64,000 bases of DNA, taken from positions 372,001-436,000 of the forward strand of contig NZ_BLAJ01000002.1 in NCBI RefSeq assembly GCF_009176305.1, in the 5' to 3' direction. Position numbers and translations under genes: made by a program. The DNA is from Martinezella dioscoreae (GTDB taxonomy: Bacteria; Pseudomonadota; Alphaproteobacteria; Rhizobiales; Rhizobiaceae). Under the pieces are notes generated by a model, which saw nothing but the letters and a program-made list of their open reading frames with translations, did no database searches and was not told the DNA's origin. This document shows positions 17,692 to 26,584 of the stretch, piece after piece (position 1 is the stretch's first letter; each line of letters opens with the position of its first letter).

Positions 17692-18528
17692 TTAACGACG
17701 CGCGCCGAAGGGACGAAGCGTCATGTGGCGATTGACGTCCTTGTAGAGCAGATAGCGGAACGGACCTGGACCGCCGGCATAGCACGCCTGCGGGCAAAAG
17801 GCGCGCAACCACATGAAGTCACCGGCCTCGACTTCGACCCAATCCTGGTTCAAGCGATAGACGGCCTTGCCTTCCAGCACATAGAGGCCGTGCTCCATGA
17901 CATGGGTCTCCGCGAAGGGAATGACAGCACCGGGTTGGAGAGTGACGATCGTCACGTGCATGTCATGCCGCAGATCGGACGGATCGACGAAGCGGGTCGT
18001 TGCCCAGCGCCCCTCCGTGCCCGGCATGGCGGACGGCGTAATATCCTTCTCGTTCAAGATGAGCGGTTCAGGATGAGCCAGCCCCTCGACGGCCTCATAT
18101 GCCTTGCGCACCCAGTGGAAACGGGCATGAGCGCCGGAGCGGTTGTGCAGCGACCATTTCAGGCCCGGTGGCAGGAAGGCATAGCCGCCCGGCTGGAGAA
18201 CATGCTTGCCGGAGGGCAAGGTGAGTTCGATCTCGCCGTCGACAACGAATAACACGCCTTCGGCCTCGGCATCCTGCTCCGGCCGGTCGCTGCCGCCGCC
18301 CGGCGCCACTTCCATGACATACTGCGAAAAGGTCTCGGCAAAACCCGAAAGCGGCCTTGCGATCACCCAGCAGCGCGTATCGTTCCAGAAGGGCAAATAG
18401 CTGGTGACGATATCCTGCATCACTCCCTTGGGGATGACCGCATAGGCCTCCGTGAATACGGCCCGCCCCGTCAGCAGATCGCTCTGCGGCGGATGGCCGC
18501 CAAGAGAGGAATAGTATTTTCTTTCCAT
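17692..18528 (-). CDS. allE: (S)-ureidoglycine aminohydrolase
   Basis: 278 residues, matching the length and bicupin architecture of UGlyAH (AllE/YlbA). The enzyme releases ammonia from (S)-ureidoglycine to give ureidoglycolate in allantoin breakdown, in the cytoplasm. The start YYSSLGGHPPQSDLLTGRAV and IPKGVMQDIV are family hallmarks. The C-terminal cupin carries the metal/substrate set in PFAETHVMEHGLYVLEGKAV (His and Glu ligands). AAGGG lies about 7 nt before ATG 18528. No other allantoin or purine gene is in the window, so it is separated from its usual pathway partners. The ankyrin gene lies 89 bp upstream on the same strand. Confidence 0.9.
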   Translation of the reverse strand: MERKYYSSLGGHPPQSDLLTGRAVFTEAYAVIPKGVMQDIVTSYLPFWNDTRCWVIARPLSGFAETFSQYVMEVAPGGGSDRPEQDAEAEGVLFVVDGEIELTLPSGKHVLQPGGYAFLPPGLKWSLHNRSGAHARFHWVRKAYEAVEGLAHPEPLILNEKDITPSAMPGTEGRWATTRFVDPSDLRHDMHVTIVTLQPGAVIPFAETHVMEHGLYVLEGKAVYRLNQDWVEVEAGDFMWLRAFCPQACYAGGPGPFRYLLYKDVNRHMTLRPFGARR

Positions 18529-18617
18529 TGTCCAAGCCCTTCATTCTCATCGTTTCGGAAGACCGAGGCATGTGCCTCCCCGTGGTATTGCATAGTACCG
18601 GAAGTCGGAGCGTCTCG

Positions 18618-19283
18618 TTACGTCGCCCCCGCCACCTCCAATAATTTCACGATCCCATCATAACCGCGACTGCGGGCATGACGCAGCGGCGTCACGCCAT
18701 CATTGTCGGCCAGATTGACGTTTGCGCCTGCATCTATCAACAGCCTGACGATCTCAACATGACGCGAACCGCCATTGCCGAGAATGATAGCCTCGATCAG
18801 GGCAGTCCACCCCAGCCGGTTGACGTGATCGACGTTGACACCCGCCTTGATCAACGTGTCGACGGCTTCGACGTGACCTCGTTCGGAGGCGGGAATAAGC
18901 GCGGTGCCGCCATAGCGGTTGATGCTCTCGAGATCCGCCCCATGCGCGAGCGTCAGCTTGAGAATATCCAGATGGCCGCGAGCGCCGGCATAGAGATAGG
19001 GACTGTCTTGAATATCGTCCTTGGCATTGACGTCGGCACCCGCCTCGATCAATGCTCGCGCGGCGTCCACCCTGTTGGCGTGCGTCGCGACCAACAGCGG
19101 CGTTGCGCCCTTTGCATTCCGAGCCTCGATGGCGGCACCGCTATCAAGCAATTGTTGGATGGCCGCGACGTCACCGGTTGCGGCAGCCATATGCAGTCGA
19201 AGATCCATCGTGTCGCCGAAGGCAAGAAAAGAAGTGCAGACAGCCGTCAGGAAGAACAAAGCCGACAATAAAAGTTTCAACAT
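18618..19283 (-). CDS. Exported ankyrin-repeat protein
   Basis: 221 residues. A signal peptide (MLKLLLSALFFLTAV..., cleavage near residue 23) is followed by five to six ankyrin repeats, seen as repeated G-A-D/N-V or DLESINRYGGTALI-type units: GATPLLVATH, AGADVNAKDD, HGADLESIN, AGVNVDHVNRLGWTALIEA, AGANVNLADNDGVTPL. Ankyrin repeats bind proteins; in bacterial periplasm some protect catalase or modulate stress enzymes, but no partner is visible here. The gene lies just upstream of allE in the same direction, possibly in one transcript. The mature protein is almost entirely repeats. Confidence 0.82.
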   Translation of the reverse strand: MLKLLLSALFFLTAVCTSFLAFGDTMDLRLHMAAATGDVAAIQQLLDSGAAIEARNAKGATPLLVATHANRVDAARALIEAGADVNAKDDIQDSPYLYAGARGHLDILKLTLAHGADLESINRYGGTALIPASERGHVEAVDTLIKAGVNVDHVNRLGWTALIEAIILGNGGSRHVEIVRLLIDAGANVNLADNDGVTPLRHARSRGYDGIVKLLEVAGAT

Positions 19284-19431
19284 GCCTTATCCCAGTGGTG
19301 CCTCTCCCCGAAACCTAGCAGGGAACCCGGCGTCGGAAAATCAAATATCCGAGCCCTGACCGCTGAGAAAATAAAAACAGTTTCAGGATTCTGCGCTGCA
19401 ATAGCCGGCATCCGCGATTTAGGATCGACAT

Positions 19432-20883
19432 TTAGCGCTGTTGTCGCCAGCCCATGTCCGCCACCACGACCGACGGCGGTATGGAGCCGATCTGCAGCCG
19501 CACGCAAAAACCATGGCCGGTGTCTAGAAACGAAACCCGTCCACCATGCAGTTCGGCGGCCTTCTTGACCAGATTCAACCCCAGCCCCGCGCCGGATGAA
19601 CTGGCGTTGATGCGGCGAAACGGCTCGAAGACGCGACCGCGCTCCGCCAGCGGTATGCCGGGACCTTCGTCGCAGACATCTATGGTGCCGCCGGCGCCGA
19701 CGCGAACGACGATCGAGCCCTTCCCTCCGGCATGGTCGATCGCATTCCGGATCAGATTGACCACAGCCATTTCTATCGTCGAGGTCTGGATCACGAAGAC
19801 CGCTTCCTCGGGGCTCGGCTCGAAGTCGAAATCATAGCCGGCGTCCATCGCAATCGGCGCAAGATCGGCGGCGATGGTTTCGACCAGCACATTCAGATCC
19901 TTCTTCTCTGCACGCAATTCGACCACGCCGATCGCCTGCATCTCCAGGAGTTGATGGGCGACGCGGGACAGCCGGTCGATATCGTCCCGAAGCTGGTGAC
20001 TGATTTCGGCATCGGGCAGAAGGTCCGCCCGTGTCCGTGCAATCGCGATCGGCGTCCGCAGCTCATGGGCGGCATCGGCAAGAAAGCGATTGTGCCTGTT
20101 ATACCCTTCATCCAGCTTCGAGAGGGCATGGTTGAACGCGTCGACCAAAGGGATGATCTCGGTCGGCACCTTCGAGCGCTCGAGGCGGGCCGAACGGCTG
20201 TCGAAGTCGATCGCCTGCGCCTGCGTTGCCGTCTCCACCAGCCCGCTCAACGACCGGCCGACGGCACGTGGCGTGACGAGCAGCGTCGCGACGCCCGTCA
20301 ATGCCAGTATGGGAACGACGCCGATCAAGGTGACGAATGCAAGCGCCGGCAATATTTTGAGCCATGCGATTTCGCCATGGGGTCCCCTGGCCATCTCGAC
20401 GCGCATGTTGATCCACACATTCAAGCCATCATTGTCAAAGCCGCGTTCGGTAGCCGCCATGATCTGCAGCTGGCCGATGGACGTCTCTCGGTTTTCGACC
20501 GTGGCATGCACCCCGTTGGCTGCCTCTACCCTCACCCGCTCGATCGTCCACGGAAAGCTCTCGTTGAGAGCCGCAGCCGGCATCTCTCCATATTGGAAGA
20601 GTACTCCCTTATGGTCGCGGATCATGAACCAGAGGTCCGGATAGCGCTGCTTCAGCTCTATCACCTCCTGCGTCTCGGCCACCTGCAACTGCCCGTCATC
20701 ATCCCTTGTAATCTGCTGAGCGACAACGCGAACGGCCTCTTCATTGGCATCTTCCAGCTCCGGATTGATGATCCAGAGCCAGGCAACGAGAAGGACGAAG
20801 AAAAGAACAAGAAGAAAGGCCTGCAGGACGATCAGGCGTTTTATCAGTCCCCAGCGTAGCGATCGGCTGCGTTCCGGGTTCAT
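19432..20883 (-). CDS. Sensor histidine kinase, OmpR-partner type
   Basis: 483 residues. TM1 lies at about 13-39 and TM2 at about 178-206, flanking a periplasmic sensor domain of roughly 140 residues. HAMP-like sequence follows. The phosphoacceptor H-box is FLADAAHELRTPIA (about residue 265-280) and the ATP-binding domain shows NLIRNAIDHA (N box), DEGPGI (G1) and SGAGLGLNLV (G2). It should autophosphorylate on the H-box His and pass phosphate to the response regulator encoded just upstream, whose stop its ATG overlaps (20880-20883). The signal is not evident. Confidence 0.88.
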   Translation of the reverse strand: MNPERSRSLRWGLIKRLIVLQAFLLVLFFVLLVAWLWIINPELEDANEEAVRVVAQQITRDDDGQLQVAETQEVIELKQRYPDLWFMIRDHKGVLFQYGEMPAAALNESFPWTIERVRVEAANGVHATVENRETSIGQLQIMAATERGFDNDGLNVWINMRVEMARGPHGEIAWLKILPALAFVTLIGVVPILALTGVATLLVTPRAVGRSLSGLVETATQAQAIDFDSRSARLERSKVPTEIIPLVDAFNHALSKLDEGYNRHNRFLADAAHELRTPIAIARTRADLLPDAEISHQLRDDIDRLSRVAHQLLEMQAIGVVELRAEKKDLNVLVETIAADLAPIAMDAGYDFDFEPSPEEAVFVIQTSTIEMAVVNLIRNAIDHAGGKGSIVVRVGAGGTIDVCDEGPGIPLAERGRVFEPFRRINASSSGAGLGLNLVKKAAELHGGRVSFLDTGHGFCVRLQIGSIPPSVVVADMGWRQQR

Positions 20884-21554
20884 GCCTTCGCCCGGATCAG
20901 ATAGCCGATGTTCCGCACCGCTCTTATCTCGACCGTGGCTTCGGCCAGAAGCAGCTTCTTTCGAATGCGCGAGATGTGCGCATCCAGAGCGTTCGATCCG
21001 ATTTCGTCCTCAAGGGCGTAAACCGCTTCGATCAGGTTCGGTCTCGTCACGATGCGATTCGGACGGCGCATCAGCGTCTCCAGCACCAGATATTCGCGTC
21101 GCGGGAACTCGACGAGCGCGCTGCCGACGAAGATCTCATTGGTGCTCGGATCGACGCTCAGATTGCCGAAAGTCAGATATCTGTCGGAAACCGTCGGCCC
21201 TCGTCTCTGGAGAGCTCTCAAGCGCGCCAGCAATTCCTCGATCGCGAAAGGCTTTGCAAGATAGTCGTCGGCACCGCTGTCGAGCCCGTCGACGCGGTGA
21301 TCGACGCTGCCAAGCGCCGTCAGCACGAGGATCGGGACGGGATGCTTGCGCTGACGCAGCGCCGCCACGAGATCCAGTCCTTCGCCGTCAGGCAGGCGAC
21401 GATCCAGCACGAGGACGTCATAGGTTCCAACGCGGGCCATGGCATCGGCATCCGCAATCGTTCGGACATGGTCGGCGAGCACATCGCGACGCCGCAACGC
21501 TTCAAGCAGCGCGCGGGCCATTTCGGGCTCATCCTCAAGCAGCAGAATTCGCAA
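20880..21554 (-). CDS. OmpR-family response regulator
   Basis: 224 residues when started at TTG 21554, which has GGGGA about 8 nt upstream and gives the family's usual N-terminus (RILLLEDEP). A longer frame from 21608 would add 18 untypical residues. The receiver domain has the acidic pair ED (residues 7-8), phosphoacceptor Asp51 in LVLDRRLPDG, Thr in VLTALG and Lys in YLAKPF. The C-terminal OmpR/PhoB winged helix runs from about 125 to 220 (FPRREYLVLETLM, SNALDAHISRIRKKL, RAVRNIGYLI). It partners the kinase gene it overlaps. It is first in the operon, with a 120-bp upstream gap. Confidence 0.88.
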   Translation of the reverse strand: MRILLLEDEPEMARALLEALRRRDVLADHVRTIADADAMARVGTYDVLVLDRRLPDGEGLDLVAALRQRKHPVPILVLTALGSVDHRVDGLDSGADDYLAKPFAIEELLARLRALQRRGPTVSDRYLTFGNLSVDPSTNEIFVGSALVEFPRREYLVLETLMRRPNRIVTRPNLIEAVYALEDEIGSNALDAHISRIRKKLLLAEATVEIRAVRNIGYLIRAKA

Positions 21555-21731
21555 TGACTTTTCCCCAAAGGACGGCGATTGCCGTCCTTCGCCCCCACTG
21601 ACAGCCAAAGATTGCGGCTACATTACACGCAGATTGCGGAAGTGGCATCAGGATGGAGCCAATGGGTCGCAACCAATAAGAAATGACCCTACTCGAAGCC
21701 GGAAACCCCATTCGAGCAGACAATTGAAGCA

Positions 21732-22076
21732 TTATCGCTGCAGCATGCGCGCCAGCATCCGCCTGATATGATCCTGACCGCCAAAGAAAATCGCCGCAAC
21801 GACGATCGTTTTGCGTTCCTCGATCGGCAGAAACCAGACGGCTGCCTTGTCGCGCGGCAGGAAGCGGATGCCAGGATAGATATCCGACCGCAATGTTCCG
21901 ATATATGAGGTCTCGACCAACCGATCGCTTTCCCGACGGAGTTCGCGAATACGGCTGGCCGCGCGCTCTAGAGCTTCCCCAGACGAGTCTCCAAGATCGA
22001 GATAGGCCGCAAACAGATGATCGAAGGTCAGTTCGAAATCGAGATCGGCATCCCTGGAATATTCAAGGCTCCACAC
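21732..22076 (-). CDS. parE: ParE-family toxin
   Basis: 114 residues from GTG 22076. The fold pattern is RelE/ParE: an N-terminal strand (WSLEYSRDADLDFELTFDHL), two helices (SSGEALERAASRIRELRR), then strands YIGTLRSDIYPGIRFLP, AAVWFLPIE and KTIVVAAIFFGGQDHIRRM. ParE toxins inhibit DNA gyrase. It overlaps the 3' end of the antitoxin gene by 14 bp, so the antitoxin is made first. I see no truncation. The length is slightly above the family norm of 95-105. Confidence 0.8.
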   Translation of the reverse strand: MWSLEYSRDADLDFELTFDHLFAAYLDLGDSSGEALERAASRIRELRRESDRLVETSYIGTLRSDIYPGIRFLPRDKAAVWFLPIEERKTIVVAAIFFGGQDHIRRMLARMLQR

Positions 22077-22338
22077 GAAGAGCTCGCCGTTTGCGTTCGA
22101 TCATGCTCTCGATCCGCTCTTCCATGTCCTGAGCCGGAATCTTCGGTCCGTCGACGCGGCGCTGAATGAGCCTGCGCAGCCCTTCCGTCTCGGCCGCTTC
22201 CGCTTCCGTTTTCTGTCGCAGCAGTTCCAGGCCCTGCTGGAGAACCGAACTCAGGCTGGAATAGCGGCCCGTCTCGACAAGCGAGCGAGCAAATGCATCC
22301 TGCTGATCGGTTAACGATATCGACGACTTGACGCTCAC
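22063..22338 (-). CDS. parD: ParD-family antitoxin
   Basis: 91 residues. The N-terminus is a ribbon-helix-helix DNA-binding motif (SVKSSISLTDQQDAFARSLVETGRYSS in pieces; the SISLT strand and GRYSSLSSVLQQGLELL helix are typical of ParD/CopG). A charged C-terminal tail (about 50-91) would wrap the toxin. It should neutralise the neighbouring ParE and repress its own promoter in the 87-bp upstream gap. The gene overlaps the toxin gene by 14 bp. A TCCTTC pattern (GAAGGA on the coding strand) near 22350 gives the ribosome-binding site. Confidence 0.82.
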   Translation of the reverse strand: MSVKSSISLTDQQDAFARSLVETGRYSSLSSVLQQGLELLRQKTEAEAAETEGLRRLIQRRVDGPKIPAQDMEERIESMIERKRRALRVEP

Positions 22339-22425
22339 GGGATAATCTCCTTCAGGAGCCTAAGGTGCTACTCAGTCGCACACATGTCAAGACTTCGCGG
22401 CGAGACGATTGAAGGCGGCGAGGGA

Positions 22426-23118
22426 TTATTGCCGCCGCTTTGCCACATCGTTGACCCCATCCAAATCCGGCGCCTGTCCATAGCTCATGTTCTTCATCTG
22501 CTGGATGACGCGCGCCATTTCCTCGTCGTCAAGAATGGGCGGCTCGCCAAGTGTCAGCGCCTGCACATAAAGGCGGGAGAGGGTTTCGACCTCGACGGCA
22601 AGCGCAAGGGCGGCGGCCGGCGTTTTCCCGAGTGAGATCTGTCCGTGCTGACCGAGCAGGCAGGCTAGCCTATCCTGCAGCGCTTCGATCGCAGCATCCG
22701 AAAGCGCCTGGGTGCCGAAGGTGGCGTAGCGGGCGCAGCGGATCGTCGTGCCGCCCGCGACACCGGTCATATAGTGAAAGCTCGGAATGGTCTTATGGTG
22801 TACGGCGAGCGTGGTCGCATAGACCGAGTGGCAATGGAGCACGCAATCGATATCCTCGCGGGATGCGAGAATATCGCGATGGAATCGCCACTCGGACGAT
22901 GGCCGGCGCTCGCCCTCGTAGCTGCCATCGAAATACATCTGCACCAGGTCTTTTGGCTGCATCATGTCATAGGGCAGAGAGGTTGGCGTGACCAGAAATC
23001 CCTTGGGATTCCGCACCGACACATTGCCGGCCGTTCCCTGGTTGATGCCGGATGCGTTCATCCGGCGGCAGATCGCCACCATGTCTTCGCGCAGGGCATT
23101 GTCGTCATAAGTCGTCAC
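22426..23118 (-). CDS. Class II (zinc) aldolase, L-fuculose-phosphate aldolase-like
   Basis: 230 residues from GTG 23118, with GGAG 7 nt upstream. GTAGNVSVR is the phosphate-binding motif, SSEWRFH holds the catalytic Glu, HCHSVYATTLA gives two zinc His, and LLGQHGQI gives the third. Enzymes of this family cleave a phosphorylated ketose to dihydroxyacetone phosphate and an aldehyde. It is the last gene of the LacI operon, 4 bp after the FGGY kinase, so it probably cleaves the product of that kinase. The exact sugar cannot be told; L-fuculose, L-rhamnulose and L-ribulose phosphates are the family's usual substrates. Confidence 0.84.
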   Translation of the reverse strand: MTTYDDNALREDMVAICRRMNASGINQGTAGNVSVRNPKGFLVTPTSLPYDMMQPKDLVQMYFDGSYEGERRPSSEWRFHRDILASREDIDCVLHCHSVYATTLAVHHKTIPSFHYMTGVAGGTTIRCARYATFGTQALSDAAIEALQDRLACLLGQHGQISLGKTPAAALALAVEVETLSRLYVQALTLGEPPILDDEEMARVIQQMKNMSYGQAPDLDGVNDVAKRRQ

Positions 23119-23122
23119 GATC

Positions 23123-24502
23123 TCACTCCATTGTCTTGATCAGGGTTTGCCAGCGTTGCCGGTAGGATGAAAGTTCGGGAAGGCTGGAGATATCGGGTGC
23201 TTCGGCCGCCAGCGCTGCAGGTGAGGCACGCTTTTCATGGGATGCCAGCATGGCGGCGCCAGTCGCCGTTCCGGTCGTGCTGCGGCTGACGAGCACGCGT
23301 CGATTATGCAGGAAGGCCGCGACGATGGCGCCATAAAGGGGATCGACGACGAAATTGCCGTCCAGCACGACCGTCTCCGTGGGCGGAAGGTCCTGAATGC
23401 AGGCGGCTGTCAGCAGCGCCGAATAGAGCACTGCGAGCGTGAACCGGACGCCTTCCTCCTCCGCAAGCGGGCCTTCGAGACGGCCGCGGTGGGCCGTGCC
23501 GGGAAAGAGCCCGTCGTCCGAGCCGAATGTCGGAAGTGCAAAGGTACCTGACGCCACGATCCTCCGAAGGGCCTGCAACGAGGCGGGACCCGAAGCCTTT
23601 GCGGCGACGGTCGAAAATTCCCGACCGCCCATGGTCAGCATACCGGGCGTCGGGTTTCCGAAGACATCGGCATTGCAGGAATGGCCGGGTCGCTCGACGC
23701 TGAAATCGATATCGCCGCGATCGCTCAATGCAACGATCCAGGTACCTGTGGAGATAACGGTAAAATCAGACAGATCAGCCGCCTGATAACGGTATAGATT
23801 GGCCGAGGAATCATGCACGCCGCATAGGATACGCGTCGTCGCTTTCAGGCCGCATCGCTCAGCAAGCTCAGGCTTCAACGGGCCGAGCGTTTCCCATGCC
23901 CGCCGCATCGGCGGCATGAGACGCTGCCATCCGCGGCTTGCAACGAGCGATGCCAGCCGGCCGTCGGCCGATGCCCACAGATGAGATTGCGCTGCCAGGC
24001 TCGTCACCTCGCTTGCCAGCACGCCGGACAGGCGAAACGCCCAATATTGCGGCGTGGCGAGGTAGGCGCTGGCCGCGCCAAAGGTCTCCGGCCAATACAT
24101 TTCCTGCCACAGCATCTGCCGCGCGAGATGCGCCGCGCCCAGCATGATGGCACTTGCCCTCTCGCGATACGAGCCGGCAATTGCCCTGTACCGCGCCTCG
24201 ACATCCGCGGGGATCGGCTGCTCATAGTCGATCATCGGCATTGCAGCACCTTGTCGGTCGACCAGCACGCCGCCGGACCCATGCGCGCAGGTAATGATCG
24301 CGCCTATATCGTGCCTGCGTCCCAGCTCCGTCAGGCTATCGATGAGCCAGTCTTCCAGACTGTCGAGATCGTGATGGCGGTAGGGCGGACCATCCTTCAC
24401 GATATTCGGCGTCGACAGCGTTTCTAATACGCGGCCGTCATCCGTTGCCGCCGACAGCTTCACATTCGTCTTGCCGATGTCGAAAACCGCAACGATGCTC
24501 AT
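23123..24502 (-). CDS. FGGY-family carbohydrate kinase
   Basis: 459 residues from ATG 24502. The N-terminal domain begins VAVFDIGKTNVKLSA, the phosphate-1 motif. The mid-section has ACAHGSGGVLVD-like residues and GVHDSSANLYRY, and the C-terminal domain STGTWIVALS with GGREFSTVA, all of the ASKHA/FGGY fold. The sequence is closest in look to rhamnulokinase/fuculokinase branches that pair with class II aldolases. It would phosphorylate the imported or isomerised ketose using ATP in the cytoplasm. Its start overlaps the upstream permease stop (24499-24502) and the aldolase follows after 4 bp. Confidence 0.84.
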   Translation of the reverse strand: MSIVAVFDIGKTNVKLSAATDDGRVLETLSTPNIVKDGPPYRHHDLDSLEDWLIDSLTELGRRHDIGAIITCAHGSGGVLVDRQGAAMPMIDYEQPIPADVEARYRAIAGSYRERASAIMLGAAHLARQMLWQEMYWPETFGAASAYLATPQYWAFRLSGVLASEVTSLAAQSHLWASADGRLASLVASRGWQRLMPPMRRAWETLGPLKPELAERCGLKATTRILCGVHDSSANLYRYQAADLSDFTVISTGTWIVALSDRGDIDFSVERPGHSCNADVFGNPTPGMLTMGGREFSTVAAKASGPASLQALRRIVASGTFALPTFGSDDGLFPGTAHRGRLEGPLAEEEGVRFTLAVLYSALLTAACIQDLPPTETVVLDGNFVVDPLYGAIVAAFLHNRRVLVSRSTTGTATGAAMLASHEKRASPAALAAEAPDISSLPELSSYRQRWQTLIKTME

Positions 24503-25557
24503 TTTGGACCGAAGAAACGTGTCGGCAGCAGCCACATCAGGTAGGGCCGAGCCGTCTGAACCGCAGCGACGAAGATGAGAATGCCGCCCCATATCGCGAC
24601 GGTCAGGTAATTGCTGAGGCCGAACTGGTTGAAGCCCGACGAGATGACCTGCAGGATCGCCAGCGCCAGCATCAACCCGCCGGCCGTGCCGAAGCCGCCG
24701 AAGGGATCGACGCCGCCAAGCACAGCCGCAAGGATCGTTACCAGCAGATAGGATTGCGCATAATCCGCGCTTGCCGAATTGAAGGTTGCCAGCATGACCA
24801 GGGCGGCGAAGAAGCAGATCAGGCTCGACATGGCATAGACGCCAACTAGAACCCGGCGCGTATCGATCGCCGAATAGCGCGCCGCCTCAATATTGGAACC
24901 TATCATGGCGCAGGCGATGCCGAAGGCGGTACGTCGCAATATGAGGCTGACGATGACAGCAACCACGATTAGCAGCAGGAAGATCAGCGGCACTCCTACT
25001 ATCGTCGTCGTCCCGATGCGGCTGAAGCCGTCCGGTATGCCTGACAGTGCCATGCCGCGGGTCAGATAGATGCTGATGCCGTCGATCAGCGATTTCGTGC
25101 CGAGGGTGATGAGGATGGGGTGAACGCCGGTATAGGCAATGAGCGTGCCGGTGATAAGGCCGATGAGCAGGCAAAGCACAAGGCCGGCCAGAAGCGCCAG
25201 TATGATCACGGCGAGCGCCGCTCCCGTGCCGCTATCGGGCGTGATCAGGCTCTGCATGATGAAGGCCATCAGCAGCGCGCATTGGTTGGTCGTCGCGATG
25301 ATCGCAAGATTGAGGCCGCCCGTGATCAACGGCGCCATCATCGCCAGCGACAGAAGGCCCAGCAGCGGCAGCTGGTACATGAAGGATTGCAGCGTGCCGA
25401 GTGAGGCGAAATTCGGAATGAACAGGGAGAAGCCGGCAACCAGAAAGACCAGAAGGACGACAAGCCCGGTGTGGGCACCGGGAATGCCTGTCCGCATACG
25501 CGCCATCAGGTCTGCCAGGCTGTTGTTGATGTTATAGAGAAGCGGAGGTTCAGCCAT
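24499..25557 (-). CDS. Sugar ABC transporter permease (RbsC family), second subunit
   Basis: 352 residues from ATG 25557 (MAEPPLLYN). Longer frames to 25695 would run inside the preceding gene. It shows eight to ten membrane helices and the family signature IITLGTKSLIDGISIYLTRG-type loop that contacts the ATPase; VLGGVDPFGGFGTAGG marks the conserved C-terminal part. It overlaps the first permease gene by 8 bp and the kinase gene by 4 bp. The two permeases differ clearly in sequence and probably form a heterodimer channel for the sugar delivered by the binding protein. Confidence 0.87.
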   Translation of the reverse strand: MAEPPLLYNINNSLADLMARMRTGIPGAHTGLVVLLVFLVAGFSLFIPNFASLGTLQSFMYQLPLLGLLSLAMMAPLITGGLNLAIIATTNQCALLMAFIMQSLITPDSGTGAALAVIILALLAGLVLCLLIGLITGTLIAYTGVHPILITLGTKSLIDGISIYLTRGMALSGIPDGFSRIGTTTIVGVPLIFLLLIVVAVIVSLILRRTAFGIACAMIGSNIEAARYSAIDTRRVLVGVYAMSSLICFFAALVMLATFNSASADYAQSYLLVTILAAVLGGVDPFGGFGTAGGLMLALAILQVISSGFNQFGLSNYLTVAIWGGILIFVAAVQTARPYLMWLLPTRFFGPK

Positions 25558-26584
25558 TGGACGACGCTCCCGCGATGATGCGATGGCGGCGGCCCGGCCG
25601 CGAGCTGATGACGGTGATCGAGGTCGAGACCAGAATGGTGATGCCGATGACGATCTGGAAGAAATAGGAGGAGACGCCGAGCAGATTGAGCCCATTCTGC
25701 AGCACGACCAGAAGCACGATGCCGAGCAGCACGCCGGGCACGGTGCCGATGCCGCCGGTTAGACTGGCACCTCCAAGGACAGCGGCGGACAGTACCGCAA
25801 GTTCCGTATTGTACATGGCGTTGGGCACGCTTTCGCCGACCCGATGGGCCTGCAGCAGGCCGGCAACCGCCGCCATCAGCCCGAGATAGCCATAGGCGAC
25901 GAATTGCAGCCGGCCGATGTTCATGCCGATGCGCCGTGCAGCCTCCGCATTACCGCCCATTGCGTAGAGCTGCCGCCCGACCGATGAGCGCGTCATCCAT
26001 GCCCAGGTGAACAGGGTCACCACCACCATGGCGACGATCGGCAACGTCACGCGGACGATATCGCCCGATGCCGTTTCCATGCGCCAGAAGACGATGCGGT
26101 TCGTCCACCAATCCGGCAACGTATAAATCGACTTGCCACCGGAAAAATACATCAGCAGCGAGAAACTGACACTCATCATGGCGATCGTGGCGATGATCGA
26201 TGTGATGCGTACATAATGAACCAGAAGTGCATTCAGGCAGCCCAGGCCAACGCCGATCGCCAGGCCAAAACCAATAACGATGGGCGCGGAGAAGCCGAAC
26301 TGCGTTGCCAGCAGTGCCGCACAATATTGCGCTACGGAGGCGGTCGCCGCGAAGGATATGTCGATACCGCCCGAAACCAGCACGACGAAGAGGCCCATCG
26401 CCATGATCGCCTGCACGGAATAGGTTTCGAGCAGATCGATAATATTGGCGAGCGTCAGGAAATCGCGCGCCGTCAGGGAAAAGACGATCACGACCCCGGC
26501 AATGACGGCCAGAAGCCACGCTTCGGGACGCCGCTTCAATTGCACGATAAAGGATGGTCCAGCCGTTTGACTGTGCTCACGCAT
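25550..26584 (-). CDS. Sugar ABC transporter permease (RbsC family), first subunit
   Basis: 344 residues, eight to ten membrane helices. Family marks include MAMGLFVVLVSGGIDISFAA, the TTSIIATIAMM-like helix, YAMGGNAEAARRIGMN (the EAA-like coupling loop) and LGGASLTGGIGTVPG near the C-terminus. ATG 26584 lies 8 bp inside the end of the ATPase gene, and its own 3' end overlaps the second permease gene by 8 bp. It should form the inner-membrane channel together with that second permease. Confidence 0.88.
   Translation of the reverse strand: MREHSQTAGPSFIVQLKRRPEAWLLAVIAGVVIVFSLTARDFLTLANIIDLLETYSVQAIMAMGLFVVLVSGGIDISFAATASVAQYCAALLATQFGFSAPIVIGFGLAIGVGLGCLNALLVHYVRITSIIATIAMMSVSFSLLMYFSGGKSIYTLPDWWTNRIVFWRMETASGDIVRVTLPIVAMVVVTLFTWAWMTRSSVGRQLYAMGGNAEAARRIGMNIGRLQFVAYGYLGLMAAVAGLLQAHRVGESVPNAMYNTELAVLSAAVLGGASLTGGIGTVPGVLLGIVLLVVLQNGLNLLGVSSYFFQIVIGITILVSTSITVISSRPGRRHRIIAGASSNG

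Noticed and set aside
17606..17695. In-frame continuation for 28 codons after the TadG-like TGA stop (TGA followed by TGC)
   Set aside because: Considered as readthrough or selenocysteine; TadG-like proteins often end with VRLTN/Q as here, and the extension includes a half RIME-like repeat, so it is probably chance.
19732..20859. A 375-codon open frame on the plus strand
   Set aside because: Antisense to the histidine kinase gene with clear H, N and G boxes.
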